Origin: Novosphingobium sp. ST904
Lineage (GTDB): Bacteria; Pseudomonadota; Alphaproteobacteria; Sphingomonadales; Sphingomonadaceae
DNA: 64,000 nt
Reading direction: 5' to 3'
NCBI RefSeq assembly: GCF_001298105.1
Contig: NZ_LGJH01000142.1
Span: 1 to 64,000 of the forward strand
This document shows positions 1 through 8,525 of the stretch, in pieces. The first letter of the stretch is position 1, and every line of letters starts with the position of its first letter. The notes under the pieces were generated by a model. It made no database searches. It saw only the letters and a list, made by a program, of their open reading frames with translations, and was not told the DNA's origin. A program made the position numbers and the translations under genes.

Positions 1-96
1 AATCCGCGCTGTAGCGCTTCCTCGTCGTCTTCATTCCCGTACCAATCTATTTGGTCGGGAGTAGCTTAACACCCTGTCCAGAAAACCGGCACCACC

Positions 97-778
97 TCAT
101 AGCTCATGATCCGTAAACCCGATCTTCCGGCCTGACCATTTACAATTACCGGCGGATCGCGAATCTGACAGGAATTGTCGGACCTGACGTTCGCGGGGTT
201 GCCCGGCAAAGATTTGGTGAGCCCACACCCGTCGGGTCTGAGGCTCGATTGATATCAAGAGCCAAGCCATTGCTACATTGTCATCATCATCGATTACTGA
301 GATTGCGAGTGGGCACAAGTCGATCACGAGATCGCAATCGAGCTTGAGACGGTTAACGATGTCGACTTCGGTAGGTCGTCTTCCAAACCTCGTTCGAATC
401 GAGTTTGCGAGGGTCGTTCAACGCCTCGTTCGGCGCTCAGCTGCGCCGCAAGAGCTTGCACATCCCGCATCCGCGCCGCTGCACCGGCAACTTCGATCGC
501 CTGAGCAATTACCGTTTCCTTCCGCTCATCAATCCGGCGCCGTGCCCCGTTCCGATGCCCGTGCGCGAGGCACCTTTCAGCCTTTCGCGATATGACGCGA
601 GAAGATTGTAAAACTGACGGCGGCCCACTCCAAGACGAGCACTTGCGTCCTCTTGATCGGCGGCCGTAACAGCCACTGCCCTTGCCAGGGGGCCAATGAC
701 GACGGCCTGTTCGATCCTTTTCGCCCAAGCAGAAGGGGGCGACACGGCAAGGTCGTCGATCAGAATATTATCTATCAA
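97..778 (-). pseudogene. Decayed Mu/TniA-type transposase remnant
   Basis: Three minus-strand reading frames read consecutively like one transposase. The first (778 to about 530) has a helix-turn-helix-like segment ending GVGRRQFYNLL. The second (about 530-330) has a basic linker, RRIDERKETVIAQAI. The third (about 350-97) contains VIDLCPLAISVIDDDD followed by WLLISIEPQTRRVWAHQIF, which resembles the first beta strands of an rve/DDE integrase core of the Mu/TniA/Tn552 type. At least two frameshifts separate the parts, and the C-terminal half of the catalytic domain is missing. It is therefore a dead relic, but it marks this edge as a former insertion site. Assignment is by pattern only; the exact family is uncertain. 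Confidence 0.5.
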
Positions 779-876
779 TTTCTTTCTCCAGGAAAAACCT
801 GAAGTCGGAAAACCGTTTCTCGTTCACCTTTAGGATGCAGCCTCAGCTGTACTCGTAATCCCGCGCACTTTTTGGG

Positions 877-1167
877 CTAAGTGGCCGATGCGACGCAGGT
901 CGATCGCATGAATTCTATGAGATCGAGCATGGTCTTCGAATTCGCCCGGTAAATGATCGAGCGCCCCTTTCGATCAAATATTACGACTCCCGCGGCCGCC
1001 AAAGCCCGGAGATGGTCGCTGAGCGTGCTTTGTTGAACACCGAGCCTGCGGGCTATTTCACCCGCGGCGAGTCCCTCTTCGCCGGCCGAGGCGAGAAGTT
1101 GAATCGCGGCCAGACGGGTATCGTAGGAAAGAGACGCAAGCGCCGCGATTGCTGATGCGTTCTCCAT
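877..1167 (-). CDS. ArsR-family transcriptional regulator
   Basis: 96-aa winged-helix protein of normal ArsR/SmtB size. Residues about 10-75 contain the fold: a start helix (YDTRLAAIQLLA), the recognition helix-turn-helix (LAAGEIARRLGVQQSTLSDHLRAL) and the wing (FDRKGRSIIYRA). ArsR proteins are dimeric repressors released by metals or small ligands. No Cys-x-Cys or other obvious metal-binding cluster is visible (one Cys near the C-terminus), so a non-metal effector is possible. The gene stands alone. An inverted repeat sits 28-56 bp upstream of its start and is a good autoregulatory operator candidate. No target gene is identifiable. Confidence 0.85.
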   Translation of the reverse strand: MENASAIAALASLSYDTRLAAIQLLASAGEEGLAAGEIARRLGVQQSTLSDHLRALAAAGVVIFDRKGRSIIYRANSKTMLDLIEFMRSTCVASAT

Positions 1168-1194
1168 CCTAAGCGTTCCCGGGATTTTCTAGAT

Positions 1195-1223
1195 CTTTCT
1201 GGAACTTTTTTGTCTCCAGAAAG
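1195..1223. promoter_or_regulatory. Inverted repeat upstream of the arsR-like gene
   Basis: CTTTCTGGA and TCCAGAAAG form perfect 9-bp arms separated by 11 bp. The site lies just upstream of the ArsR-family gene that starts at 1167, matching the usual placement of ArsR operators in their own promoter. Identity as an operator is inference; a hairpin function is less likely because it precedes a gene start. Confidence 0.45.
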
Positions 1224-1387
1224 GATGCTCGCCCTTGATCTACGACGCACACGCCAGCGTGCAGCCGGACCGAATAAGGCCGCGGAATCACCAATAACAT
1301 TTCGTTATTTCGGGATATACCGAACATTTACCCTTGTCTGATTTCATAATGGTCATCAGTGAACCTGGCGATGATAGGACAGAAACG

Positions 1388-1837
1388 ATGAAGTTGGAAG
1401 GTAGAGGTGGCGAGTACTCCCCACCGCAGGTCAGAGCGACGTTGCGGCGATCTGACACTTCGGGAGCGCGATCAAGGGCAGACATAGGATTGCTGGCAGC
1501 AAAGCGCCTCGCATATGTTGCCGCGGAGACGGGAGCGCGATTTATACGTGACAGGATCCAGATCGAACCGATCGACTGGCTGCACAGACCCTGTCAGCTC
1601 TTCGATGGAGAGTCGGCGATAAATGCGTGTCGGCATGCTATTGGCTTTGAACGTGCCGTAGCGCTGCACGGTCTTGGTCTTGGCTTGGACTCATCGCCCG
1701 CCATTGTCTCCGGCATTCCTGTCGCAGCTTTCCTCAGCGACAGCGCAAACAGCTACTTCGGAGCGTCGCCACCACGGATTCGCGAAGAGCCGAGCCGAAA
1801 ACGCCACGGCGCGCCGCCCTTTACTCATGCATCATAA
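1388..1837 (+). CDS. Possible Xre/MbcA/ParS-type antitoxin relic
   Basis: Open frame of about 149 codons from an ATG preceded by a weak AGGA. The middle (IDWLHRPCQLFDGESAINA, then GFERAVALHGLGLG) resembles the DUF2384 toxin-binding domain of MbcA/ParS/Xre antitoxins: W-L-x-x-P, a short loop, a G-x-x-A/P helix, then G-x-x-x-V-x-x-L. These antitoxins normally precede a RES-domain NAD-degrading toxin. No RES domain is visible downstream, so this is either an orphan or a decayed copy. The N-terminal third and the tail after about residue 110 look random. Low certainty; it could be non-coding. Confidence 0.3.
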   Translation: MKLEGRGGEYSPPQVRATLRRSDTSGARSRADIGLLAAKRLAYVAAETGARFIRDRIQIEPIDWLHRPCQLFDGESAINACRHAIGFERAVALHGLGLGLDSSPAIVSGIPVAAFLSDSANSYFGASPPRIREEPSRKRHGAPPFTHAS

Positions 1838-2311
1838 GCGCGGAGCTGGATCGCGGGCATATTCATGTGTTTGGGGCGATGATCGCCCGCAGCGCCAGTG
1901 AAGTTCGATTTCGCATTCGGCAGAGGTTCGGGCCGTTGCTGGAGGATCAAGCAATCGTGCGACTCGGCTTCGATTGGAGTGAGCCTCTAGCGTGCGCGAT
2001 GGTTTCCCAAGCGATGGCGCATCTTCTGATGCTCGCGGCGGAAGATCCGACCTCTTCGCTAGCCGAAGGTTTGGATTTCCATATCGAACAACGTTTCGCA
2101 TCTTAGTGTTATGCGAGCGGAAAGCGATCGCCAAAGGCTCAGGGCCAACCATTTCGGTCACCCCCGTTTCATGTGCGGTCAGCCGCCAGGAACGTCTTCG
2201 GTCAGCACCATGTTTTCCTCTGATCGCAAACTCTGCTCTCGTTCGACAAGGGATATATCAGCCTAACTATCCGCGGGCAAGCCGGCGCCGATCATGCTCA
2301 TTGACTTATAT
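1838..2311. other. No confident gene between antitoxin relic and nrtR
   Basis: A 79-codon plus-strand frame at 1867-2106 is rich in helix-forming residues (FRIRQRFGPLLEDQAIVRLGFDW) and could be a scrap of a protein, but no family is recognised and no ribosome-binding site precedes it. The rest shows no convincing coding signal. Confidence 0.3.
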
Positions 2312-2333
2312 ATATTATGCATTTATGTAATAT
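2312..2333. promoter_or_regulatory. AT-rich imperfect palindrome before nrtR
   Basis: ATATTA ... TAATAT arms delimit a 22-bp AT-rich site in a GC-rich background, 23 bp ahead of the nrtR-like start at 2357. NrtR proteins bind roughly 21-bp AT-rich palindromes in the promoters of NAD-metabolism genes, so this is a plausible self-operator. A promoter -10 element could also lie here. Confidence 0.4.
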
Positions 2334-2356
2334 GCGTCTTGATTATAAGGTGGTAT

Positions 2357-3082
2357 ATGACGGAAACAGATTTCCTGGATGACTATGATCCGACGGCTTT
2401 TGAACGGCCCTCGGTGACCGTGGATTTGGTGCTTCTGGGATTACGCCAAGGCAGTCCCACAGCGCTTCTTGTCAAACGACAGCAAAATCCATTCGCTGGT
2501 CAATGGGCGCTCCCGGGCGGCTTCGTCCGGATCGATGAAGCGGTCGACGATGCGGCGAAACGCATATTGCACGACAAGGCCGGCATTCAGTCGGCTCATC
2601 TGGAGCAGCTTTACACCTTTGGCTCAGTGAAGCGTGATCCGCGCATGCGCATCATCAGTGTGGCCTATCTCGGGCTGCTCGCAGAAGACTCTTTTGCGAG
2701 CGCCCTTAAAGGGACGCCATCTCTTCTAGCCGCCGGTATCGGTGTGCCGTGGACGGGAGAAAAAGGGGGTCCGGTCGAGGTGCAATCGCTCGACGGCAAA
2801 CCGCTTTTCCTGGCATTCGACCATGCCGAGATTTTGGCCATGGCGATCCTGCGACTGCGCGGAAAGCTAGACTATTCTGATGTCGGCTTCGCGTGGCTCC
2901 CGGAGAATTTCACGCTTCGCCAGCTGCAAGATGTCCATGAAGCTATCCTCGGAACGTCGCTCAACAAGCCGGCCTTCCGGCGCCGGATGCTGGACAAAGG
3001 CTGGATCGAGGGCACCGGCGAACGCGAGACTGGCGCGTCGTTCAGACCCGCAGAACTTTATCGTTTCAAATGTCAGCATTGA
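2357..3082 (+). CDS. NrtR-like Nudix-fold transcriptional regulator
   Basis: 241 aa. An N-terminal Nudix-fold domain (about 15-150; VDLVLLGLR, then LPGGFVRIDEAVDDAAKRIL) is followed by a C-terminal winged-helix domain (about 165-235; LRQLQDVHEAILG, PAFRRRMLDKGWI). This matches NrtR repressors, which sense ADP-ribose or other NAD catabolites and control NAD synthesis and salvage. The Nudix box is degenerate: after GGF the expected REXXEE catalytic glutamates read DDAAKRI, so hydrolysis is probably lost and ligand sensing kept, as in characterised NrtRs. The start at 2357 is chosen because AAGGTGG lies just upstream. It is the first gene of a compact trio with an SPFH protein and an NAD kinase-like protein. 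Confidence 0.85.
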   Translation: MTETDFLDDYDPTAFERPSVTVDLVLLGLRQGSPTALLVKRQQNPFAGQWALPGGFVRIDEAVDDAAKRILHDKAGIQSAHLEQLYTFGSVKRDPRMRIISVAYLGLLAEDSFASALKGTPSLLAAGIGVPWTGEKGGPVEVQSLDGKPLFLAFDHAEILAMAILRLRGKLDYSDVGFAWLPENFTLRQLQDVHEAILGTSLNKPAFRRRMLDKGWIEGTGERETGASFRPAELYRFKCQH

Positions 3083-3093
3083 GGGAGGCCAAC

Positions 3094-4137
3094 ATGGCAC
3101 AAATTACGAATTTCGCTTTCATTGCGCGGCTGCGTAGCGATGCTAGCCATCACGTCATCCGCTATCGCAACGGCCGCATACGCCAGAGCGGGCGCGGGAT
3201 CGTCTTTTGGTTCCGTCCTGAAACGGCAAGCGTCGCCGAGGTCCCAATGGACGACCGCGAGATGACGCTTTTCGTCAAAGGACGCAGCGCCGACTTCCAG
3301 CAAGTCAATGTTCAGGGCATTCTCGGCTGGCGGGTGGCCGAGCCCGACCGCGTAGCCGAGCGGATCGATTTCACTATCGGCCTCGCGAATGGCCAATATA
3401 TTCGCGAGCCGATCGAGCGGATCGAGACGCGGCTTGCCGGCCTCGTCAACCAAGCAACGCTGCAATATCTTGCCGAAGCTCCCGTGCGTGCGCTGCTCGA
3501 TGCCGGCGTGGAACCCCTGCGCCAGCGACTGGAAGCCGCTCTCGCAAACGATCCGGCCCTAACGGAAATCGGTCTCGCGATCGTCGCGGTACGCCTGAAC
3601 AACCTGGCACCCAGCAGCGAACTCGAACGCGCACTGCAAACGCCAACCTTCGAGGCGCTCCAGCAAAAAGCCGACGAGGCAATGTTCGAACGCCGCGCGC
3701 TGGCGGTCGACAAGGAGCGCGCGATTGCGGAGAATGAGCTCGGCAACAAAACCGAACTCGCACGCCGCGAGAAGCAGCTGATCGCCGAGGAGGCGGAGAA
3801 CGCTCGAAATCGCGCCACCGGTCTTGCCGAGGCGCAGCAGGTCGAGGCCGAAGCCGAAGCGGGTCGTATCCGTATTGTGGAAAGCGCCAAGGCCGAGGCG
3901 GAGCAGGCCCATATCGCAGTTTATCGCGATCTGCCGCCAGCGGTACTCCTAGGATTGGCGGCTCGTGAGCTTGCCGGCAATCTCGACACCGTCGAGCATC
4001 TGAACGTCACGCCCGATCTGCTCGCAGCGGTCATGCGTGAGTTCAGACCCGCCGCCGCCGGTGCAATCGCCGGCAGTAAGGATAGGCGCCATGACCTCTA
4101 CTGCCCCCCGCGCCGTGTTTGTGACGCGCGAGAGTGA
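3094..4137 (+). CDS. SPFH/Band 7 (stomatin-like) domain protein
   Basis: 347 aa. Residues about 1-190 are SPFH-like (RYRNGRIRQSGRGIVFWFRP, LFVKGRSADFQQVNVQGILGW). Residues about 195-285 are a charged Glu/Ala/Arg coiled coil (EKQLIAEEAEN, QVEAEAEAGRIR), as in prohibitin and stomatin proteins. No N-terminal transmembrane helix is visible, unlike classical slipins, so it may be a peripheral or soluble scaffold. The start at 3094 has GGGAGG upstream and lies 11 bp past the nrtR stop. Its 3' end overlaps the next gene by 47 bp, which points to one transcript. The specific role is unknown; a membrane-stress or NAD-linked scaffold is inferred from context. Confidence 0.85.
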   Translation: MAQITNFAFIARLRSDASHHVIRYRNGRIRQSGRGIVFWFRPETASVAEVPMDDREMTLFVKGRSADFQQVNVQGILGWRVAEPDRVAERIDFTIGLANGQYIREPIERIETRLAGLVNQATLQYLAEAPVRALLDAGVEPLRQRLEAALANDPALTEIGLAIVAVRLNNLAPSSELERALQTPTFEALQQKADEAMFERRALAVDKERAIAENELGNKTELARREKQLIAEEAENARNRATGLAEAQQVEAEAEAGRIRIVESAKAEAEQAHIAVYRDLPPAVLLGLAARELAGNLDTVEHLNVTPDLLAAVMREFRPAAAGAIAGSKDRRHDLYCPPRRVCDARE

Positions 4138-4984
4138 TTATCAATTGCTCCTCGCGCGCCACGCGACGCGCGAACAGGCACGTTTCTATCTTGAGACGCG
4201 CGGGCAAAAATTCAGCGAGCTCGAGACGCGGCATGAACGGTTTCAGGCAGTATTGCGCCAAGCACGAGCCGCCGTCCCAACCGATTGGCGGCAAACGCAT
4301 GTTCGCCGTGCCGATCTCGATCGGTTCCTTTTCGCGCCCGAAGACGTGATTGTGGCGGTCGGGCAGGATGGGCTGGTCGCTAATGTCGCCAAATATCTGG
4401 ACGGCCAGCCCGTGCTCGGGGTTAATCCCGCGCCCGACCTTTACGACGGCGTCTTAGTCCGGGTCGCTCTGGATCGGCTCGGCGCCGCCTTGCCAGCCAG
4501 TCTCCATGACGATGTCGCGGTCGACCACCGAACGATGGTTGAAGGCAGACTAGACACCGGCGAGAAACTGGTGGCGCTCAATGAGCTGTTCGTGGGCCAT
4601 CGCAGCCACCAATCGGCCAGATACCGGCTAGCACTTGGCGATACCGCCGAAGACCATTCCTCAAGCGGCCTCATCGTCGCGACCGGTACAGGGGCCACCG
4701 GCTGGGCCCGCTCGATCATGGAGGCCACCGGACAGCAGCTGGCGCTGGCCCCGCAGGAACGAGCGGTTGGCTATTTCGTGCGCGAACCGTTCCCGAGTAT
4801 CGCGACTGGTACTTCTCTTCGGGCTGGGAAGCTGGATCAGACAGCACTCCATGTCACATCGCGAATGAACGATGGTGGAGTCATTTTTGCAGACGGAATC
4901 GAGCAGGATTTTCTCCCTTTCGATTGGGGCAGGCAGGTGTCACTCGCTCCCTCTGAACGAGTGCTTCGTCTGGTTTCCACGTAA
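4091..4984 (+). CDS. Divergent NAD kinase-like protein
   Basis: 297 aa, ATP-NAD kinase fold. Visible elements are a diphosphate-loop region (VIVAVGQDGLVANVAKYL), the NE motif (ALNELFVGH), a glycine-rich segment (LIVATGTGATGW) and a C-terminal beta domain (GGVIFADGIE). The canonical GGDG reads GQDG, and the usual S/T-P-T-G-S-T-A-Y reads ATGTGATGW, so catalytic competence or substrate choice may differ from housekeeping NadK. Family members phosphorylate NAD to NADP in the cytosol. It overlaps the SPFH gene and is third in an operon led by an NrtR-type NAD-metabolite sensor, which supports a role in NAD(P) balance. Confidence 0.75.
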   Translation: MTSTAPRAVFVTRESDYQLLLARHATREQARFYLETRGQKFSELETRHERFQAVLRQARAAVPTDWRQTHVRRADLDRFLFAPEDVIVAVGQDGLVANVAKYLDGQPVLGVNPAPDLYDGVLVRVALDRLGAALPASLHDDVAVDHRTMVEGRLDTGEKLVALNELFVGHRSHQSARYRLALGDTAEDHSSSGLIVATGTGATGWARSIMEATGQQLALAPQERAVGYFVREPFPSIATGTSLRAGKLDQTALHVTSRMNDGGVIFADGIEQDFLPFDWGRQVSLAPSERVLRLVST

Positions 4985-5573
4985 TTGCCTTTTAGGGGAG
5001 TATTAGGTGAAAATACCGCCCCGCCGACGGAAAACCGCCTATACTTCGCTGCGTCGGATTGCGAAACGAATGGGCGTGCGTTTTGCAGTGCGCCGCTCAG
5101 ATCGCGCCCCCTCAGGCTACCCTGACCCGCTCGACACTGACTCTGGTCGATAGTTCAAAAGGGGCAATGGGGTCCTACCAGAGCAAAAAAGAGGTTTTGG
5201 TCAGCCTGTCTCTCGCTCGCTGTCGAGCGGGCATGGAGCAACTACGAGCCTCATTGTGACAAAATATTGGCCGATCTTACGATGGTGGAGCACTGGGCGA
5301 ACGCCATAGAAAACACTCTGTTTTCTCAAGCGCCTTAGGAATTCACGACTGATTTTGGCCGATCATTTGGCCGATATCTCGGCTGTTTTCAGCAGTAGAG
5401 ATTACTGCGTCCGGAGCGCAAGGCAGATGCCCCGACCTGCTCGGACGGTCAGTCGCCAGCTGGCCAATATCCCGCAACTTCAGCCTGACTCGTGCGACTT
5501 CGTCATGAATGCATTGACGCTTGGACGCGAGAATGAGCGGCGATTGCGCTTTTTCCGCTGAGACAACCTCCCG
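4985..5573. other. No recognisable gene
   Basis: Short open frames occur (a 66-codon plus-strand frame at 5059-5259 and a 68-codon one at 5355-5561), but they lack ribosome-binding sites and recognisable motifs. The stretch separates the NAD kinase-like gene from the 3' end of the ADP-ribosyltransferase relic and looks like degraded accessory DNA. Confidence 0.4.
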
Positions 5574-6036
5574 TTAAATGCCTCTGGGCAGAAGTATTTC
5601 CGCTTCTCCGCCGCCTGCACCCTCCAGCGTTTCCATATCATAGGCCGGCAAGCCGACGTCCAACGCGAGCTCCAGCTCTGCTCCACCGAGACCAACGAAA
5701 CGCTCAGTCCTCCCTTCGTCCCTCGACGTCGACCAAAACTCGTGAGCGGAAACGAAAGCCGATATCGAGGATCGGCAGAAAGGCGCGACTACCGGTACCG
5801 CTAAAGACAGTTAGGGGGCTTGATGACTTGGGGCATCTGTTGAAGACCGAATCGAGCGCACGAACGGTACTGGCGAGCGCCGGCGTCATCTCATCTACGC
5901 GCAATCCGGCCCGAAGTTCACTGTTCATGTCGAAACAATGTGATTTGGCAGATGTTTCTTGTGCTGTTTTATAGGCACGGAGAGCCGTCTCCTCCCCCTG
6001 CGTGAGATCGGTTAGATTGAGGCCAGAAAAGCTCAT
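5574..6036 (-). pseudogene. ADP-ribosyltransferase toxin-like relic (R-S-E type)
   Basis: Read across one frameshift near 5741, the product keeps the order of an arginine-type ADP-ribosyltransferase (ADPrib_exo_Tox family): helical N-terminus (LTQGEETALRAYKT), NSELRAG, TVRALDSVFNRCP, LTVFSGTG, then after the shift EFWSTSRD (STS motif) and GGGEAEILLPRG (the E-x-E loop and final strand). Intact members transfer ADP-ribose from NAD to a protein. Two faults argue for decay: the frameshift, and Ser in place of the conserved NAD-binding Arg in the usual V-Y/F-R-G motif (here VFSG). A stop at 5574 trims the last strand. No immunity gene is apparent. Confidence 0.6.
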
Positions 6037-6228
6037 GCATGGGTCTCCCGATCACGGCGTAGAATCGCTGTGGACACTCGACAGCAGCCTTTCTCCGACC
6101 GCATCCCAAAAGATGGTTGGGAACCGTCCAAGCAACGTACGCGGGCGATAAATCGTCGAAGGCAATTTCGAGACCCGCCTGCCTCTATACCGCCGCTCCC
6201 GCCGAGACAATGTGGGGCGTGCGCTTGA

Positions 6229-6528
6229 TCAAATGGCCAGAATCGGGGCGACCCCGCTGCGCAGGATATGGTCGAAGAGAGGTGCGGCGCGCGGGACAGC
6301 ATTATGTCGACCCCACCTGCTGGCGGAAGGGATTCGGTCCGAGGCCATCCGCGCCAGCATCGCGCGCGACACAAGCTTGGGTGCGCTCGCACCGGGCACG
6401 AGGACAGCGCCGATGACGACATCCGCCGCGACCAACTCGTCTTCGACGCTAGCAATTGCCGACATGCGTGTCCGCACTGGACCGCCAAATAGCTCGTCGA
6501 GTTTCCCCAGCGCGTCCTTACCGAGATA
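6229..6528 (-). pseudogene. Alanine dehydrogenase fragment
   Basis: About 60 residues (KLDELFGG, then VVIGAVLVPGASAPKLVSRAML) match the nucleotide-binding part of alanine dehydrogenase, which interconverts alanine and pyruvate with NAD. The usual downstream segment (VDVAIDQGG) is absent and the reading frame ends shortly after, while upstream DNA stops the frame at 6536. Both ends are therefore lost. It is a scrap left by rearrangement next to the ADP-ribosyltransferase relic. Confidence 0.5.
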
Positions 6529-6633
6529 AGGTTATTAACCTGGCCGGTGCCCAAGGGAACTGCGCCAGCCCACGGTAAGAAATCGCTGAATTCATCCGCT
6601 CATCACGGCCGGAATCGACACAACGGCTTAGGG

Positions 6634-6717
6634 TCAGGAAACATTGAGGATCACCGCCAGAAAGATGGCAGTGGCGGTGAGAGCGATGGCTGTGAGAAAC
6701 GCCTTCCCTCGGCGCAT
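6634..6717 (-). CDS. Possible 27-aa membrane peptide
   Basis: Short frame encoding a basic N-terminus (MRRGKAF) followed by one hydrophobic helix (LTAIALTATAIFLAVIL) and stop. A good GAGGTGG ribosome-binding site lies 4-5 bp before the ATG. It lies just downstream of the NRPS relic stop at 6727. The signal-anchor-like composition supports real translation, but such short frames occur by chance and no family is recognised. Confidence 0.35.
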   Translation of the reverse strand: MRRGKAFLTAIALTATAIFLAVILNVS

Positions 6718-6726
6718 CCCGCCACC

Positions 6727-8168
6727 TCAGCCCGTACGATTGACGAAGGCGATGCCGCTCAAAACGCGCCGATCATCAACTCGCTGCCGGCCGGGTCCGG
6801 CCTCGGGATCGACGGCGAGGCGAACCGGGTAGAGGCTGGTGAACCAGCCGACGGTGCGGGACAGGTCGATGCCCTCGACCACCGCCTCGCGGCCATGCCC
6901 TTCCAGATGGATCAGGCTAATGCCTTGGCCGGTCCAGCCGGCGAGAGCCTGCGCCAGCGCGGTAAGCAGCACATCGTTGATCCGGGTGCGATAGAGGTTG
7001 GGAACGTCCTTCAGCAGACGATCTGTCTCATCGGCGGAGAGCTCGACCGTGTCGATGTCGACGGAAGCCACGTCATTGGGGCCGGATGACAGGTCAATGG
7101 GGAGGGGCGCGACCGGTTGCTCGATCTGCTCGCGCCAACCGTCCTGCTCCGCCCGCGCCGCTTCGGTTGCAGCATAGTCATGGAGCTTCCCGGACCAGGC
7201 CTTGAACGATGTGGTCTTCGGTGCGAGCGCGGCGCTATCGTCTGCATAGAGCGCTTCCAGATCCTCCATCAGGATGCGCCACGATACGCCATCGACAACG
7301 AGATGGTGGATGACGAGGAGGAGGCGCTGAGCGCCGCTGGCAAGCTCGAACAGTCCGACCCGAACGAGAGGGCCGCCGGCAAGGTCGAGGCCACGCTGGA
7401 ACTCCTCGGCCGCGCCGGCGAGCGCTGCCGTCACGGCGTCCGGTGACAGGGCCGAGAGATCGGCAACCTCAAGCGCGAAGCTGCCCGCCGCCTCACCATG
7501 GAACTGGACCCAGCCCGATGGCTCGCGGCGATACCGCAGCCGTAGGGCGTCATGATGTTCCACCAGCCGGGCGAGGACGGTTCCCAGGCGGGCAGGATCG
7601 AGCCGCGAGCGCGGCATCAGCCAGAAGGCCTGGTTGAAGTGATCCGGTGTGCCGGGCTCCTGTGCGAAGAACCAGCTCTGGATCGGCGTGAGCGCCACCT
7701 CGCCGTCGACCATGCCCTGTTCGGCCCCATCTGGCGCGGCGGCTGTGCTGGCGACCGTGGCGAGAGCCGCCACCGACTGATGTTCGAAGAGTTGTCGGAC
7801 GGGGATCTTGAGGCCAGCGCGCCCGGCGCGGGCGACCACCTGGATCGACTGGATGGAGTCGCCGCCGAGCTCGAAAAAGTTGTCGAAGACACCGACCCGG
7901 TCGAGCTTGAGGACGTCGGCCCAGATACCGGCGAGGATCGCCTCAACGGGCGTGCGCGGCGCGACATAACCCCGCTCTTCCCGCGAAGCGTCAGGTGCGG
8001 GGAGTCCGCGCCGGTCCACCTTGCCGTTCGGCGTCAGCGGCAGCGCATCGAGCATGACGATCGCCGAAGGGACCATATAATCGGGCAGGCTCTGCCGCAG
8101 ATGATCGCGCAGCATCGCGGGATCTGCCTCCTCGCCGACGGCCACCGCATACCCGGAAAAAGACGGCT
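6727..8168 (-). pseudogene. Nonribosomal peptide synthetase fragment (A-tail, carrier, epimerase-like)
   Basis: About 475 codons of NRPS. It starts within the C-terminal subdomain of an adenylation domain (LPDYMVPSAIVMLDALPLTPNGKVDRR), continues through a peptidyl carrier domain with the phosphopantetheine serine (FFELGGDSIQS), and into a condensation-fold domain with HHLVVDG. Later EGHGRE and SRTVGWFTSLYP are typical of epimerisation domains. Homology begins abruptly near 8165 in mid adenylation domain and ends abruptly near 6810 after LYPVRL, with an unrelated tail to the stop. It is thus truncated at both ends and nonfunctional as an assembly line, though the frame within is undisturbed, suggesting recent arrival or deletion. 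Confidence 0.85.
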
Positions 8169-8525
8169 GGCGGTGTGCAACGCTTTATGGCGGGCCACCA
8201 TGGGTCCGACCACGAAGTCGCAGCGATGATCGGCTTCGTGCAGAACCGAAATGCCATGGACTGGCTGAGGACACTAAACCACTGGGTCGCTGCGCTCGGC
8301 CGCTGGTCAATTGGTACTTGGACGCCATCCGACGCGCTCATGCTCGAGAAGTACGACGCCGACGGCCGCTGTCTCTTTTCAAGATCATCCCATGCGCGGG
8401 TGAGCAACACTCCGATGGGACTCTGGCATCTGCTTGTTGAGATGTAGCAGGACCGCCCGAACTTATCTTCTAGGGAGACTTTAGGTGGCCGCGAGGCCTT
8501 AGATCCAAAGCCTAATCTGAAGCCC
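8169..8525. other. Unassigned stretch beside NRPS fragment
   Basis: A 90-codon plus-strand frame (8175-8447) reads plausibly as protein (HHGSDHEVAAMIGFVQNRNAMDW) but has no ribosome-binding site and no recognised family. It abuts the NRPS break point, so it may be the other partner of the rearrangement. Confidence 0.25.

Noticed and set aside
1293..1309. AATAAC-N5-GTTATT inverted repeat
   Set aside because: Six-base arms in an otherwise unassigned region; too short and without an adjacent confident gene to call an operator.
5704..6036. Annotating the 110-codon frame as an intact small protein
   Set aside because: The missing STS and E-x-E parts continue directly in another frame, so it is the 5' part of a broken ADP-ribosyltransferase gene.
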